Source: Clusia tigrina
Taxonomy: Eukaryota; Arthropoda; Insecta; Diptera; Clusiidae
Length of the DNA stretch: 64,000 nucleotides
Direction: 5' to 3'
Assembly (NCBI GenBank): GCA_920105625.2
Contig: OV050030.1
Location: 104,377,698-104,441,697, forward strand
The translations under genes and the position numbers were made by a program. This document shows positions 9,281 through 21,000 of the stretch, in pieces (positions within the stretch are counted from its first letter, which is position 1; every line of letters begins with the position of its first letter). The notes under the pieces are model-generated. The model worked only from the letters and a program-made list of their open reading frames with translations, was not told where the DNA came from and did not search any database.

Positions 9281-12200
9281 TTACGTAGATGAAATAGCAA
9301 CTGATCCTATATTTTCGAAGTGGATGCCAAGTTTTGAACCAAAACGATTAACTTGCACTGGAGATCCCAATATTATTGGTAACATCATTATTGGTAGTAG
9401 CAATGCCAAACCATTAGTGATTGCTGGTATTATTCTTCTCCTTTTTGGCACTGGTTGCTCTTCTGGATCTACTTCGATGTCGTCATGATCTGCCGAGAAT
9501 AATAGTGCCAGTCTTTGAATTGCTCTTTTAAATATGCCCCTTTGTGTTTTTACGTCGCACACTCTTACTAAGCCATCGTCACCCTTGTATACCTTAACAA
9601 TTCGCCCTAGAGGCCATTGGAGCACTGGTAAGTTATCTTCTTTGACGATTACCATAGTATTTGGCTCTATGGTGCTGGTTGGACCCTTCCATTTGTGTCG
9701 TTGCTGAAGTTGGTGAAGGTACTCGTGTAACCAACGTTTCCAGAACTCGTATTTAAGGTGTGTCACCAATTTCCATCTAGTTTGTATACTTACCTTGGAA
9801 TCTGACATGTTCCTATCTATCTGTGAAGTTAACGGTTCGCCTATCAAGAAGTGTCCCGGAGTTAGCGCTGTTAGGTCAGCTGGATCTGTTGACATTGGGG
9901 TAAGCGGTCGAAAATTCAAAATTCCCTCGATCTCCACGACGATGGTTTCGAGTTCTTCGTAGGTCAGCGATGCCGTCGATACACTTCGTAGTAGCAAATG
10001 CTTGGCGGATTTAACCGCTGCTTCCCATAAGCCTCCAAAATGTGGAGATCTAGGAGGAATAAATTTGAAGTTTATTCCACGGTCGCTGCATGATCTCGTG
10101 ATATTTTCTAGTGAGGTGTTTGAGAAGATGACATCGTTTAGCTCCTTCAGATTGTTACTTGCGCCGACGAAATTGGTTGCGTTGTCACAATAGATAGTGT
10201 CACACCGCCCGCGGCGACACGAGAAGCGTTTCAGCGCTCCGATAAATGCTTCGGTCGTCAATTCGGTTACAACCTCTAGGTGAACTGCCTTTGTTGCGAA
10301 ACAGGAAAATACTGCGATGTAAGCCTTGTGTGGCTTCTTTCCTCGAATTTTATAGTGCACCCAAAATGGTCCGCAATAATCCACTCCACTATGGACAAAC
10401 GGTCGAGCTGGAGTGACTCTGGTTGCTGGCAAATTTCCCATCACTTGAGTGAATAACTTAGGCTTGGATCTGGTGCAGCGCACGCAATTTTGCACAACGT
10501 TTCGGGCCATTATTTTTCCTTTTATTATCCAAAATCGTTCCCTTGACGCTGATAGCAAACCTTGTGGACCACAATGCAAATTATTCTCATGCATCATGAC
10601 GAGAATCATTCTGGAGATATGGTCGTTGTATGGCAGCAACATGGGATGTTTTGCGTCATAGCTCAAGTTAGATGCTTCTTGCCGTCCTCCAACCCTTAGG
10701 ATACCTTGGTCATCAATAAACGGTGACAAATTACTGACATCGCTAGTGTTATTGACAGTTGGGTGACGCTCTAAGTTTTTAATGTCATCGTAAAAGGCTC
10801 TTCCTTGGGTACCCTTGACAATCAATGTCAATGATGTCTCCATTTCTTCGGCTGTTGGTGCTATTGTAGGGTGGGACACCTTGTTTCTTAATACTTTCAC
10901 ATAACGAATGACATATGCTACAATTCTTTGCAGGCGTCGAAATGAGTTCCTGTGATTGATTTCTTCCCAGAAAGTTGTTGTCTCTTTCGAATTGAGTGTT
11001 AGAGCTGCACTCGTCTGCCGCCTGAGTTCCAAGGCACATTGTTCTCGCGGAGGTTGAAGTGGCCAAATTGTCATAGATCCGTGCAGGAACTTAGGTCCAT
11101 ATAGCCAAAACAGGTTGTCTACCAATTTAGCTGCTGTCACGCCTCTTGATCCCAGATCTGCGGGATTGTCTTGGGACGGCACGTGACGCCATTGTTGTGG
11201 ATTAGTTGCTTGCTGAATAGCCGAAATTCGGTTTGCCACGAATGTGTGGTAGTGTGCTGATTCTGCATTTATCCATCCCAGCACCGCTGTGGAATCAGAC
11301 CAAAAATGCGTTGTAACGCCTTTGAAGAATGGGCTTTCATGGAGCTTCTGCATCAATTCCACGGCGACCTTAGCAGCGCACAATTCCAGTCTTGGTAATG
11401 TTACTTGCTTTGTTGGAGCTACTCGTGATTTCGCGCATAGGAAGCGAACGATTATCTGGTTTTGGGAATCTTGTGTTCGCATGTATGCTACCGCTCCATA
11501 GGCACGTTCTGATGCGTCAGCGAAAATGTGTACTTGGGGGTCCTTGGGTACTGTGCGACCGAAGACGTGGCGTGGCACGCTGATGGTTTCTAACTTCTGC
11601 AAGTCCTTTTTGAAGGTTAGCCATGTTTTGTGAAGTGGTGCTGGAAGTTCTGTATCCCAGTCTATTTCAAGTTTCCATAGTTGTTGAAGGAATACTTTTG
11701 CTGTGGTCGTAACTGGCGCGACGAAGCCAAGGGGATCAAAAATACGTGAAATATCTGCTAAGGCTGAACGCTTTGTTATCCTACCGGATTCTACTACACC
11801 AACCTTGACCTTAAAGTCATCATTAGAATGGCTCCAAATCAATCCCATTGTTTTGATGTTGTCGTCCAGTGTGTCACCGAATTCCATATTTACTTCACGG
11901 TCCGTGACTGGAATTTCTCCTAGTAACCTTGGGTGATTCGCGCACCATTTCCGTAAATTGAAACCCGCGGAACTAAGCATGAGTCGAAGTTGCCGCTGTA
12001 TTTCACATGCAGAGGAGAGATGATCAGATCCGCTCAACACATCATCGACATAAAAATTGGATTTTACGACTTCTGCTCTTAGTTGGTATTTGTTGGCTTG
12101 ATCGTCAGCCAGAGCCTGAAGTGTGCGGATAGCCAAATGCGGTGCAGATGTTGTACCGTAGGTGACTGTCGTGAGCTGATAACACTTCATGGGATGTGAG

Positions 12201-12580
12201 GGATCCTCTCTCCACCAGATAAGTTGGAACTTTTGATCGTCTTTATCTACTCGCACTTGTCGATACATCTTTTCAATGTCGGCTGTAAAGACAAATTCAG
12301 GGAGCCGGAAACGCAAAAGAATAGTGAACACATCTTCCTGGATAGTTGGTCCTGTTGCCAGAAGATTGTTTAAAGAGACATTTGTTGATCTTTTGGCTGA
12401 ACCATCGAATACGACTCTTAGCTTTGTCGTTGAGCTGTCTGGCTTCAAAACGGCATGATGTGGAAGAAAGTAGTGGGAACTCTTGATGCTAGTTATATCA
12501 ATCTCTTCCATATGACCAAGCTTCTCGTATTCTCGCATGAAGGCTACATATTGGGCCCTGAATTCAGGAATCTTTATCAT
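9281..12580 (-). CDS. pol: BEL/Pao pol polyprotein, uninterrupted copy (1099 codons), unit B
   Basis: This is the only pol frame open from RT to the end. RT occupies the first ~250 residues (ADIEKMYRQV at ~100, YVDD at 177-180). RNase H follows at ~350-490 (FADAS at ~355, LELCAAK, WSDSTAVLG, DNPADL), and the integrase zinc motif is at ~664-702 (HENNLHC, CVRC). The integrase catalytic residues are Asp ~734 (SGVDYCG), Asp ~799 (YCDNATN) and Glu ~853 (GGLWEAAVK). The C-terminus has a GPY-like region and a hydrophobic stretch at ~1057-1072 that probably belongs to the env signal peptide. The start is the first ATG after the TGA at 12584-12586; gag is in the same frame upstream. It could encode active enzymes if translated, but unit B lacks a 3' LTR. 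Confidence 0.92.
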   Translation of the reverse strand: MIKIPEFRAQYVAFMREYEKLGHMEEIDITSIKSSHYFLPHHAVLKPDSSTTKLRVVFDGSAKRSTNVSLNNLLATGPTIQEDVFTILLRFRLPEFVFTADIEKMYRQVRVDKDDQKFQLIWWREDPSHPMKCYQLTTVTYGTTSAPHLAIRTLQALADDQANKYQLRAEVVKSNFYVDDVLSGSDHLSSACEIQRQLRLMLSSAGFNLRKWCANHPRLLGEIPVTDREVNMEFGDTLDDNIKTMGLIWSHSNDDFKVKVGVVESGRITKRSALADISRIFDPLGFVAPVTTTAKVFLQQLWKLEIDWDTELPAPLHKTWLTFKKDLQKLETISVPRHVFGRTVPKDPQVHIFADASERAYGAVAYMRTQDSQNQIIVRFLCAKSRVAPTKQVTLPRLELCAAKVAVELMQKLHESPFFKGVTTHFWSDSTAVLGWINAESAHYHTFVANRISAIQQATNPQQWRHVPSQDNPADLGSRGVTAAKLVDNLFWLYGPKFLHGSMTIWPLQPPREQCALELRRQTSAALTLNSKETTTFWEEINHRNSFRRLQRIVAYVIRYVKVLRNKVSHPTIAPTAEEMETSLTLIVKGTQGRAFYDDIKNLERHPTVNNTSDVSNLSPFIDDQGILRVGGRQEASNLSYDAKHPMLLPYNDHISRMILVMMHENNLHCGPQGLLSASRERFWIIKGKIMARNVVQNCVRCTRSKPKLFTQVMGNLPATRVTPARPFVHSGVDYCGPFWVHYKIRGKKPHKAYIAVFSCFATKAVHLEVVTELTTEAFIGALKRFSCRRGRCDTIYCDNATNFVGASNNLKELNDVIFSNTSLENITRSCSDRGINFKFIPPRSPHFGGLWEAAVKSAKHLLLRSVSTASLTYEELETIVVEIEGILNFRPLTPMSTDPADLTALTPGHFLIGEPLTSQIDRNMSDSKVSIQTRWKLVTHLKYEFWKRWLHEYLHQLQQRHKWKGPTSTIEPNTMVIVKEDNLPVLQWPLGRIVKVYKGDDGLVRVCDVKTQRGIFKRAIQRLALLFSADHDDIEVDPEEQPVPKRRRIIPAITNGLALLLPIMMLPIILGSPVQVNRFGSKLGIHFENIGSVAISST

Positions 12581-12583
12581 GTT

Positions 12584-14569
12584 TCATTCAATTGTCATGA
12601 ACCGTTGCAGAGCTAACTCCCGCGATTCTCCCAGTTGGTTTGGAGTGGTTTGGAACGGCAATTTCACTATGAAGCGCCCATTGATATCACGTTGATAATT
12701 TTGCAGAAAATGTTCTTCACAGCGACGCTCGGCGGTTGTAAACTTACAGCTCGGTGAATCACATCCTTCAAGTTGCCAGAATTTTTCAAGAGTGTCGTTG
12801 AGGGAACCATTCTCCTGACCAGTGTAGACTGCACATGTTGCTGTTTTTGTTGAGCTTTGGCCAATTTTTCCACTTATCACCCAACCAAGCGTTGTTTTTT
12901 GCATGACTGGAAGCTCAGAGGAAAGTTTGATTTGGCCCATTTCTATGAAGTCGTAATACAGCTCTGCGCCCAAGAGAACATCGATTTTTCCTGGTTGATG
13001 AAAGTCCGGATCAGCCAATTGGACACCCTTAGGAATCGGCCATTTTTTAACGTTTAGCTGCTGAGCTGGTTGAGTTGGAACAATGCTTGGCAGCACAAAT
13101 GCCTCGAAGTCGGCTGCAAAGTTGCTTATTCGAGATTCCAGTTTCATGTTAGCGCGGTGCGTAGCTCTTCTTTGGGCATTCCCAATACCTTCAATGCACA
13201 ACGAAGCCTCGATTGGATATATGCCTAGTCTTTTAATGACACGCTCGGAGACGATGTTGATTTGTGATCCTGAGTCGAGAATGGCACTAAATTCACCCGA
13301 TCGTCCATTCGCAGCTGTTTTTCTGATTTTAGCTGTTCCCAACAAGACATAACAGCTTCGATGTGTAGGCATGATGTCGGTGGCTGCTGATGCCACTGCG
13401 GTATTGGACAGAGTTGTAGTTGATTTTAAATTGATTGCTGTAGATCGGCTTCCTCTTGTGGTCTGCTCCCGTGCTTCTAGATGCAACAGCGTGTTGTGTT
13501 TTCTATTGCATTTGGTGCAGTTGCCTGACAAGCAAGATTTGGCGTTGTGCCCACCTTTCAGACAGTTTACACAGTAGTTTGCTGTTTGGACTGTGTTTAA
13601 CCGCTGACTTGGTGTCATTTTGAGAAAATCTTGACATTGAAATAGCGCATGATGTTGGTTGCATGTGATGCATGCTGGACCTGTTGGCACTGAGACACTT
13701 AACGCCTGGTAGGCCCTTGGTCGCCCTTGTTCTGCCGCATCCTTGTTGAGTCTTCCTCCTAAAGCTTCCAATGACTGGAATCTAAGTTCAAGGAATTTCA
13801 GGAATTCGTTTACAGATGGTATCTCCTTCGGCTGTTTTAAGGATTGCTCCCATAATGCGTGAGTGGTTTTGTGCAGGTTTTGGGTTAACATGTACAGCAG
13901 AATGGAGTCCCAGCTGTCGGTGCTCACTCCTAGACCTTGTAGAGTCATGATGCACTCCTTGGTAGTGTCGTGGAGGAACTTAATCGCTGATGTCTGATCG
14001 TTGTTGATTGTCGGTTGGGAGAGCAGTCTGCTTAACGTTGCGTTTATCAGCAGCCGAGGGTTTTCATATCGATCCTTGACCACCGCCCATTCAGCCTCGT
14101 AATCATTTCCCGATGCTGTGAAGTGCCGAATTAGTCCTTCCGCCTGACCGGATAAACTGGACTTCAAGAACCACATCTTTTGGTAAGCTGGAATTGGTTG
14201 TTTGTCGACCAACTCCATAAATAGATCGTGGAACTGCCTGCACTTGTGGTAGCTGCCATCGAATTTTGGTAGTTCAACCTTGGGAAGTTTTAGACCTGAT
14301 GTCGTCATATTGGCTGTTTGCCTGTTGACTGCTGTTGGAGAGGCTTGCATAATTGATGCCGCTGATTCTCGAGCCATATCTTGAAGCTGCAAAATCTGTG
14401 CAGTGATTGCTTGCTCAATCTGGGCAAAACCCTCGTAGTCGTATGAGCTGGGCTCATCAGATAACCAGATCCTTTGGTGCAGGTCCTGGGCAGATTTCCA
14501 ATGCGTTTCTACTGTCTTCGCTTGCATTGCATAATAGTGCGACGTTTGTTGTGTCACACTATTAAGCAC
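12584..14569 (-). CDS. gag-pro: BEL gag-protease, main segment (661 codons), unit B
   Basis: Intact copy of the gag main segment with capsid-like region, three zinc knuckles and the DSGSQ protease. Like A2 it ends at the in-frame TGA (12584-12586), here followed by AAC instead of AAA. Differences from A2 are small (DFIEMGQ for DFREMGQ, VMQKTTLGW for VMQNTTLGW). Confidence 0.85.
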   Translation of the reverse strand: MLNSVTQQTSHYYAMQAKTVETHWKSAQDLHQRIWLSDEPSSYDYEGFAQIEQAITAQILQLQDMARESAASIMQASPTAVNRQTANMTTSGLKLPKVELPKFDGSYHKCRQFHDLFMELVDKQPIPAYQKMWFLKSSLSGQAEGLIRHFTASGNDYEAEWAVVKDRYENPRLLINATLSRLLSQPTINNDQTSAIKFLHDTTKECIMTLQGLGVSTDSWDSILLYMLTQNLHKTTHALWEQSLKQPKEIPSVNEFLKFLELRFQSLEALGGRLNKDAAEQGRPRAYQALSVSVPTGPACITCNQHHALFQCQDFLKMTPSQRLNTVQTANYCVNCLKGGHNAKSCLSGNCTKCNRKHNTLLHLEAREQTTRGSRSTAINLKSTTTLSNTAVASAATDIMPTHRSCYVLLGTAKIRKTAANGRSGEFSAILDSGSQINIVSERVIKRLGIYPIEASLCIEGIGNAQRRATHRANMKLESRISNFAADFEAFVLPSIVPTQPAQQLNVKKWPIPKGVQLADPDFHQPGKIDVLLGAELYYDFIEMGQIKLSSELPVMQKTTLGWVISGKIGQSSTKTATCAVYTGQENGSLNDTLEKFWQLEGCDSPSCKFTTAERRCEEHFLQNYQRDINGRFIVKLPFQTTPNQLGESRELALQRFMTIE

Positions 14570-14632
14570 TTGGCTAAGTAGTTTGCTAGCTGTGTCTGTT
14601 GACTTCTTTTGTTTGTCAATTAGTGAGCATAG

Positions 14633-15055
14633 CTAACTTGACGGACCTCTGGGGGCAGGTATCACGGTGCTTGATTCGCTTTGTCTGGTGGCTGGCTGCG
14701 GCGACTGTACTCTTTTGAGTACCTCCGGTGCAGCCTTTGAGGTTGATGCTGCCTGGAGACGTTTGATGGCCTGTACTGGTCTGTCCATCTCATCGCGTGC
14801 TTCTCGGTATTTCGTGCGAATGGCAGTGTGTAAATCCTTCACGAAATACGGGTGGCCGACTTCCTTGCCATGTTGGTCGCGGATGGTATTGTCGAGTTTG
14901 TCAAACTGTTCCCACAATTCATCCAGCTCCTTGGCTTTTGTTGTTATGACATATATTGTTCTGCACTCATGTGGCGCCTTCTTGTAATTGGCTATAGCTT
15001 TTTGTAGAGCCAGTGCAAGTTCATCTTGCCTCAATGATAGTTCATCCATTCCCAT
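14633..15055 (-). CDS. gag: BEL gag, N-terminal segment, unit B
   Basis: Identical in length (140 codons) and apparently in sequence to the A2 copy, with the same TAG (14633-14635) in frame with the downstream gag segment. No other lesion is seen. Confidence 0.75.
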   Translation of the reverse strand: MGMDELSLRQDELALALQKAIANYKKAPHECRTIYVITTKAKELDELWEQFDKLDNTIRDQHGKEVGHPYFVKDLHTAIRTKYREARDEMDRPVQAIKRLQAASTSKAAPEVLKRVQSPQPATRQSESSTVIPAPRGPSS

Positions 15056-15376
15056 GATGATGACGTATCGTGTTTTTTAATGCTATGTGCAGGATTCGTT
15101 GTTGTCGTCTGCTGGTTACCGGCTAATGCTGACTTGATTGTTGTCGTCTGCTGGTTACAGGAAACTTGATAGCTTGATGATGTAGATAATGTCTGAAGTC
15201 TTCTGCAGGTTACTAGCTTAGGACTTGATTGTTGAATGTGGATACTACGTTGGTAGCTGTTTGCTGCCTACTGAAAGATGTTTCAATGATCAGTGGATCG
15301 ATGGATACTTGGCACTTGAACCAGTTATCCTCTCCGTCTGATACTCAGAAGGTTGCAAACGTCGGGGTCACCAAAA
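15056..15376 (-). other. BEL leader of unit B: 5' UTR and primer binding site
   Basis: Mirror of 4157-4477. The primer binding site lies next to the LTR at about 15359-15373. No long open frame. Confidence 0.8.
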
Positions 15377-15908
15377 TGTTAAACTAAATTTAACAGCTGA
15401 ATTTCAACAACAGTTCTTGTACCGAGTTGATTATTAAGTTGACAACAGGTACATAAACCTTGGTGTCGGAGGAGGAGAATCAATCAATGTTAAGTTAAAA
15501 TGAAAAGACTCACAGTTAACTCTTTCTGATTGACTGACTTTTGGATCTGCCAATCGTGGGTATTTATTCATTTTTCTATATACATATATTACATATAATT
15601 TGGCTATACATATTAGGTATTATTGAATTGACAGCATAACCATGAAATGTGCATTATTGACAAATTTGCAAGCTGGCCTTGGATTGAGTTTTTCAGCGTA
15701 TTGCACTTGATATCATGTTTCATCCAGTGCAATGCCTTCGCTGATGTAGTATATATTGGAGTTTTTGTCAACAATGCAAATCGTTAAGCTGGCAAGGTTT
15801 GCTTAACACAAGCCTAATTGTATGCAAAAGAAGATGTTATGCATTAAAAGTTTGAATGTTACATACCTCCCAATGAGGTTTGCACATCAACTGTTAATGC
15901 AATTAACA
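15377..15908 (-). repeat. BEL/Pao LTR between units C and B (532 bp, long form)
   Basis: It has TGTTAA/TTAACA ends, serves as 3' LTR of C and 5' LTR of B, and contains the 78-bp block missing from the + strand LTR. Confidence 0.9.
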
Positions 15909-17411
15909 TTTCTCCCGCGCGTGGCGAGGGCGAGGCTGAGGCACCGTATCTGTTGACGTGATGATTTCTGGTACATTGACGCCACGTTGACTTCGTATTT
16001 TCCATATGAGCCCAGTAAAAGTATCACGGACAGGAACAGTGCGGTATAACTGACCGCATGGCGGTTGAATTTTGTGCAGTGTCATCAGTTTTTCCTTGGC
16101 CAGAGCATTGTGTAATTCTGTGAGATTCTTCAGTTGTGTTGTGTAAGTGATCGCGTTGATTTTCTGCAATAGTGGGGTTATTTGTTCACTATTAGATAAT
16201 TCTGTAATTTTTCCTAGGCTTGTGCGTGATGCTGTTAACGAACTGGACACGGATTCTTGCCTTTGTATTGAGATTGCATTGTGTTTCAGCACGCATTCTG
16301 GCTGAAGTGTCAGTAGTCCCTGAGCCTTTCAGTGTCAACAGGATGATTTCTTTGCCGCAGACTGCAGTGGCTCGTAAAGTTGACGGAATTGCATAAATCC
16401 ATTGATTTGTTTTCTTCAATGTTAGCCACGTAATGTTATTGGCCACAGGTTTTAGTTTACAATTTGGTTGAGTGTTGTTGTTAAACAAATTGATTTCGCA
16501 GGAACACATCGCAGCCTCATAGCTGTACCGGATTGGCACATTGGAACATACGTATTCATTTTGATTGATTCGCTCACATGATGCAAAGTAGTTGGAGCTA
16601 ATTCGGAGGTATTGATCGCGAGCAGCATTTGTGGCAAGAAAGGTGGAGCATATATTAATTGCCACCATAGTGTTGTTGATCCAATTTGGTACCGAAATGA
16701 GCAGAAAGAGTTCAAATCGGCCATGTTCCACCAACGGTAATGTAATCTTAAACACAACATGGTCCTGAGTGAATCCTCCCTTTACCTTCATTATCCTATA
16801 TAGTTGTATTAAGTCCTCTTGATTTGCAGGTAGTTCTAATGATGATGGCAGGTGGAGTTTAATTTTGTCAACTTCGGTGTGCAATTGCGCGGCAGTTAAA
16901 AGGAGCGGATTGAATTTACCATGATGAGTGTCTGTGAGAACATCCAGTATAGCTGACTGTGTACGTTGTAAATCGGTTGCGATTAGAGTTAGTTGAATTG
17001 ACAGAGCGTTGAATAGTTCCAACAATTTCGATTGTTGCAGCTCTTCGTCTTCTTTCTGCAATTGATTCCACATTTGATTCACTTGTTGGTCAAACTCATC
17101 AAATTTTGTCTTAACCGCTATCTGATTGTCTTTGACATCTTTTTGGAATACTCTGAATCTAACACGCCAAATAGTGTATGTGCAAGGTTTCCAACGAGAT
17201 TTACTGCCCCTCTCCTGTTGCGACTGCTTCTTAACAGATTATTATCTACACGCAATTCTCCTTCAAGTCGATCGAAGCTGTCGGTTAGATGACTACAAGT
17301 GTAGTTTTGTTTAATCTTTCGGCAAAGTTATCGTAGGGTGCTGGTACCGTTGACCAGCGTTGATGCTTCTGACCAATATGGTTTCAGATCGTAGTATACG
17401 AGCAAGTTCCA
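15903..17411 (-). pseudogene. env: F-like envelope gene of the BEL element, unit C, broken
   Basis: Has the same shared breaks as A1/B plus its own extra C at about 16317, which splits the main part into 16192-17082 and 15903-16292. Like unit D it lacks about 44 bp between the env 3' end and the polypurine tract, so the frame ends inside the LTR (AREKC). It shares SSNYFASC and ICSTFL with D against A1, B and E. Confidence 0.75.
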
Positions 17412-18026
17412 TTACGTAGATGAAATAGCAACTGATCCTATATTTTCGAAGTGGATGCCAAGTTTTGAACCAAAACGATTAACTTGCACTGGAGATCCCA
17501 ATATTATTGGTAACATCATTATTGGTAGTAGCAATGCCAAACCATTAGTGATTGCTGGTATTATTCTTCTCCTTTTTGGCACTGGTTGCTCTCCTGGATC
17601 TACTTCGATGTCGTCATGATCTGCCGAGAATAATGGTGCCAGTCTTTGAATTGCTCTTTTAAATATGCCCCTTTGTGTTTTTACGTCGCACACTCTTACT
17701 AAGCCATCGTCACCCTTGTATACCTTAACAATTCGCCCTAGAGGCCATTGGAGCACTGGTAAGTTATCTTCTTTGACGATTACCATAGTATTTGGCTCTA
17801 TGGTGCTGGTTGGACCCTTCCATTTGTGTCGTTGCTGAAGTTGGTAAAGGTACTCGTCCGACCAACGTTTCCAGAACTCGTATTTAAGGTGTGTCACCAA
17901 TTTCCATCTAGTTTGTTTACTTACCTTGGATTCTGACATGTTCCTATCTATCTGTGAAGTTAACGGTTCGCCTATCAAGAAGTGTCCCGGAGTTAGCGCT
18001 GTTAGGTCAGCTGGATCTGTTGACAT
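17412..18026 (-). pseudogene. pol: BEL pol C-terminal segment, unit C, out of frame
   Basis: Corresponds to the last ~204 codons of pol. An 8-bp deletion near 18043, between AAATTC direct repeats, separates it from the upstream pol frame just after the integrase core. Unit D has the identical deletion. It ends at the shared TAA. Confidence 0.85.
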
Positions 18027-21000
18027 TGGGGTAAGCGGTCGAAATTCCCTCGATCTCCACGACGATGGTTTCGAGTTCTTCGTAGGTCAGCGATGCCGTC
18101 GATACACTTCGTAGTAGCAAATGCTTGGCGGATTTAACCGCTGCTTCCCATAAGCCTCCAAAATGTGGAGCTCTAGGAGGAATAAATTTGAAGTTTATTC
18201 CACGGTCGCTGCATGATCTCGTGATATTTTCTCGTGAGGTGTTTGAGAAGATGACATCGTTTAGCTCCTTCAGATTGTTACTTGCGCCGACGAAATTGGT
18301 TGCGTTGTCACAATAGATAGTGTCACACCGCCCGCGGCGACACGAGAAGCGTTTCAGCGCTCCGATAAATGCTTCGGTCGTCAATTCGGTTACAACCTCT
18401 AGGTGAACTGCCTTTGTTGCGAAACAGGAAAATACTGCGATGTAAGCCTTGTGTGGCTTCTTTCCTCGAATTTTATAGTGCACCCAAAATGGTCCGCAAT
18501 AATCCACTCCACTATGGACAAATGGTCGAGCTGGAGTGACTCTGGTTGCTGGCAAATTTCCCATCACTTGAGTGAATAACTTAGGCTTGGATCTGGTGCA
18601 GCGCACGCAATTTTGCACAACGTTTCGGGCCATTATTTTTCCTTTTATTATCCAAAATCGTTCCCTTGACGCTGATAGCAAACCTTGTGGACCACAATGC
18701 AAATTATTCTCATGCATCATGACGACAATCATTCTGGAGATATGGCCGTTGTATGGCAGCAACATGGGATGTTTCGCGTCATAGCTCAAGTTAGATGCTT
18801 CTTGCCGTCCTCCAACCCTTAGGATACCTTGGTCATCAATAAACGGTGACAAATTACTGACATCGCTAGTGTTATTGACAGTTGGGTGACGCTCTAAGTT
18901 TTTAATGTCATCGTAAAAGGCTCTTCCTTGGGTACCCTTGACAATCAATGTCAATGATGTCTCCATTTCTTCGGCTGTTGGTGCTATTGTAGGGTGGGAC
19001 ACCTTGTTTCTTAATACTTTCACATAACGAATGACATATGCTACAATTCTTTGCAGGCGTCGAAATGAGTTCCTGTGATTGATTTCTTCCCAGAAAGTTG
19101 TTGTCTCTTTCGAATTGAGTGTTAGAGTTGCACTCGTCTGCCGCCTGAGTTCCAAGGCACATTGTTCTCGCGGAGGTTGAAGTGGCCAAATTGTCATAGA
19201 TCCGTGCAGGAACTTAGGTCCATATAGCCAAAACAGGTTGTCTACCAATTTAGCTGCTGTCACGCCTCTTGATACCAGATCTGCGGGATTGTCTTGGGAC
19301 GGCACGTGACGCCATTGTTGTGGATTAGTTGCTTGCTGAATAGCCGAAATTCGGTTTGCCACGAATGTGTGGTAGTGTGCTGATTCTGCATTTATCCATC
19401 CCAGCACCGCTATGGAATCAGACCAAAAATGCGTTGTAACGCCTTTGAAGAATGGGCTTTCATGGAGCTTCTGCATCAATTCCACGGCGACCTTAGCAGC
19501 GCACAATTCCAGTCTTGGTAATGGTACTTGCTTTGTTGGAGCTACTCGTGATTTCGCGCATAGGAAGCGAACGATTATCTGGTTTTGGGAATCTTGTGTT
19601 CGCATGTATGCTACCGCTCCATAGGCACGTTCTGATGCGTCAGCGAAAATGTGTACTTGGGGGTCCTTGGGTACTGTGCGACCGAAGACGTGGCGTGGCA
19701 CGCTGATGGTTTCTAACTTCTGCAAGTCCTTTTTGAAGGTTAGCCATGTTTTGTGAAGTGGTGCTGGAAGTTCTGTATCCCAGTCTATTTCAAGTTTCCA
19801 TAGTTGTTGAAGGAATACTTTTGCTGTGGTCGTAACTGGCGCGACGAAGCCAAGGGGATCAAAAATACGTGAAATATCTGCTAAGGCTGAACGCTTTGTT
19901 ATCCTACCGGATTCTACTACACCAACCTTGACCTTAAAGTCATCATTAGAATGGCTCCAAATCAATCCCATTGTTTTGATGTTGTCGTCCAGTGTGTCAC
20001 CGAATTCCATATTTACTTCACGGTCCGTGACTGGAATTTCTCCTAGTAACCTTGGGTGATTCGCGCACCATTTCCGTAAATTGAAACCCGCGGAACTAAG
20101 CATGAGTCGAAGTTGCCGCTGTATTTCACATGCAGAGGAGAGATGATCAGATCCGCTCAACACATCATCGACATAAAAATTGGATTTTACGACTTCTGCT
20201 CTTAGTTGGTATTTGTTGGCTTGATCGTCAGCCAGAGCCTGAAGTGTGCGGATAGCCAAATGCGGTGCAGATGTTGTACCGTAGGTGACTGTCGTGAGCT
20301 GATAACACTTCATGGGATGTGAGGGATCCTCTCTCCACCAGATAAGTTGGAACTTTTGATCGTCTTTATCTACTCGCACTTGTCGATACATCTTTTCAAT
20401 GTCGGCTGTAAAGACAAATTCAGGGAGCCGGAAACGCAAAAGAATAGTGAACACATCTTCCTGGATAGTTGGTCCTGTTGCCAGAAGATTGTTTAAAGAG
20501 ACATTTGTTGATCTTTTGGCTGAACCATCGAATACGACTCTTAGCTTTGTCGTTGAGCTGTCTGGCTTCAAAACGGCATGATGTGGAAGAAAGTAGTGGG
20601 AACTCTTGATGCTAGTTATATCAATCTCTTCCATATGACCAAGCTTCTCGTATTCTCGCATGAAGGCTACATATTGGGCCCTGAATTCAGGAATCTTTAT
20701 CATTTTGCATTCAATTGTCATGAACCGTTGCAGAGCTAACTCCCGCGATTCTCCCAGTTGGTTTGGAGTGGTTTGGAACGGCAATTTCACTATGAAGCGC
20801 CCATTGATATCACGTTGATAATTTTGCAGAAAATGTTCTTCACAGCGACTCTCGGCGGTTGTAAAGTTACAGCTCGGTGAATCACATCCTTCAAGTTGCC
20901 AGAATTTTTCAAGAGTGTCGTTGAGGGAACCATTCTCCTGACCAGTGTAGACTGCACATGTTGCTGTTTTTGTTGGGCTTTGGCCAATTTTTCCACTTAT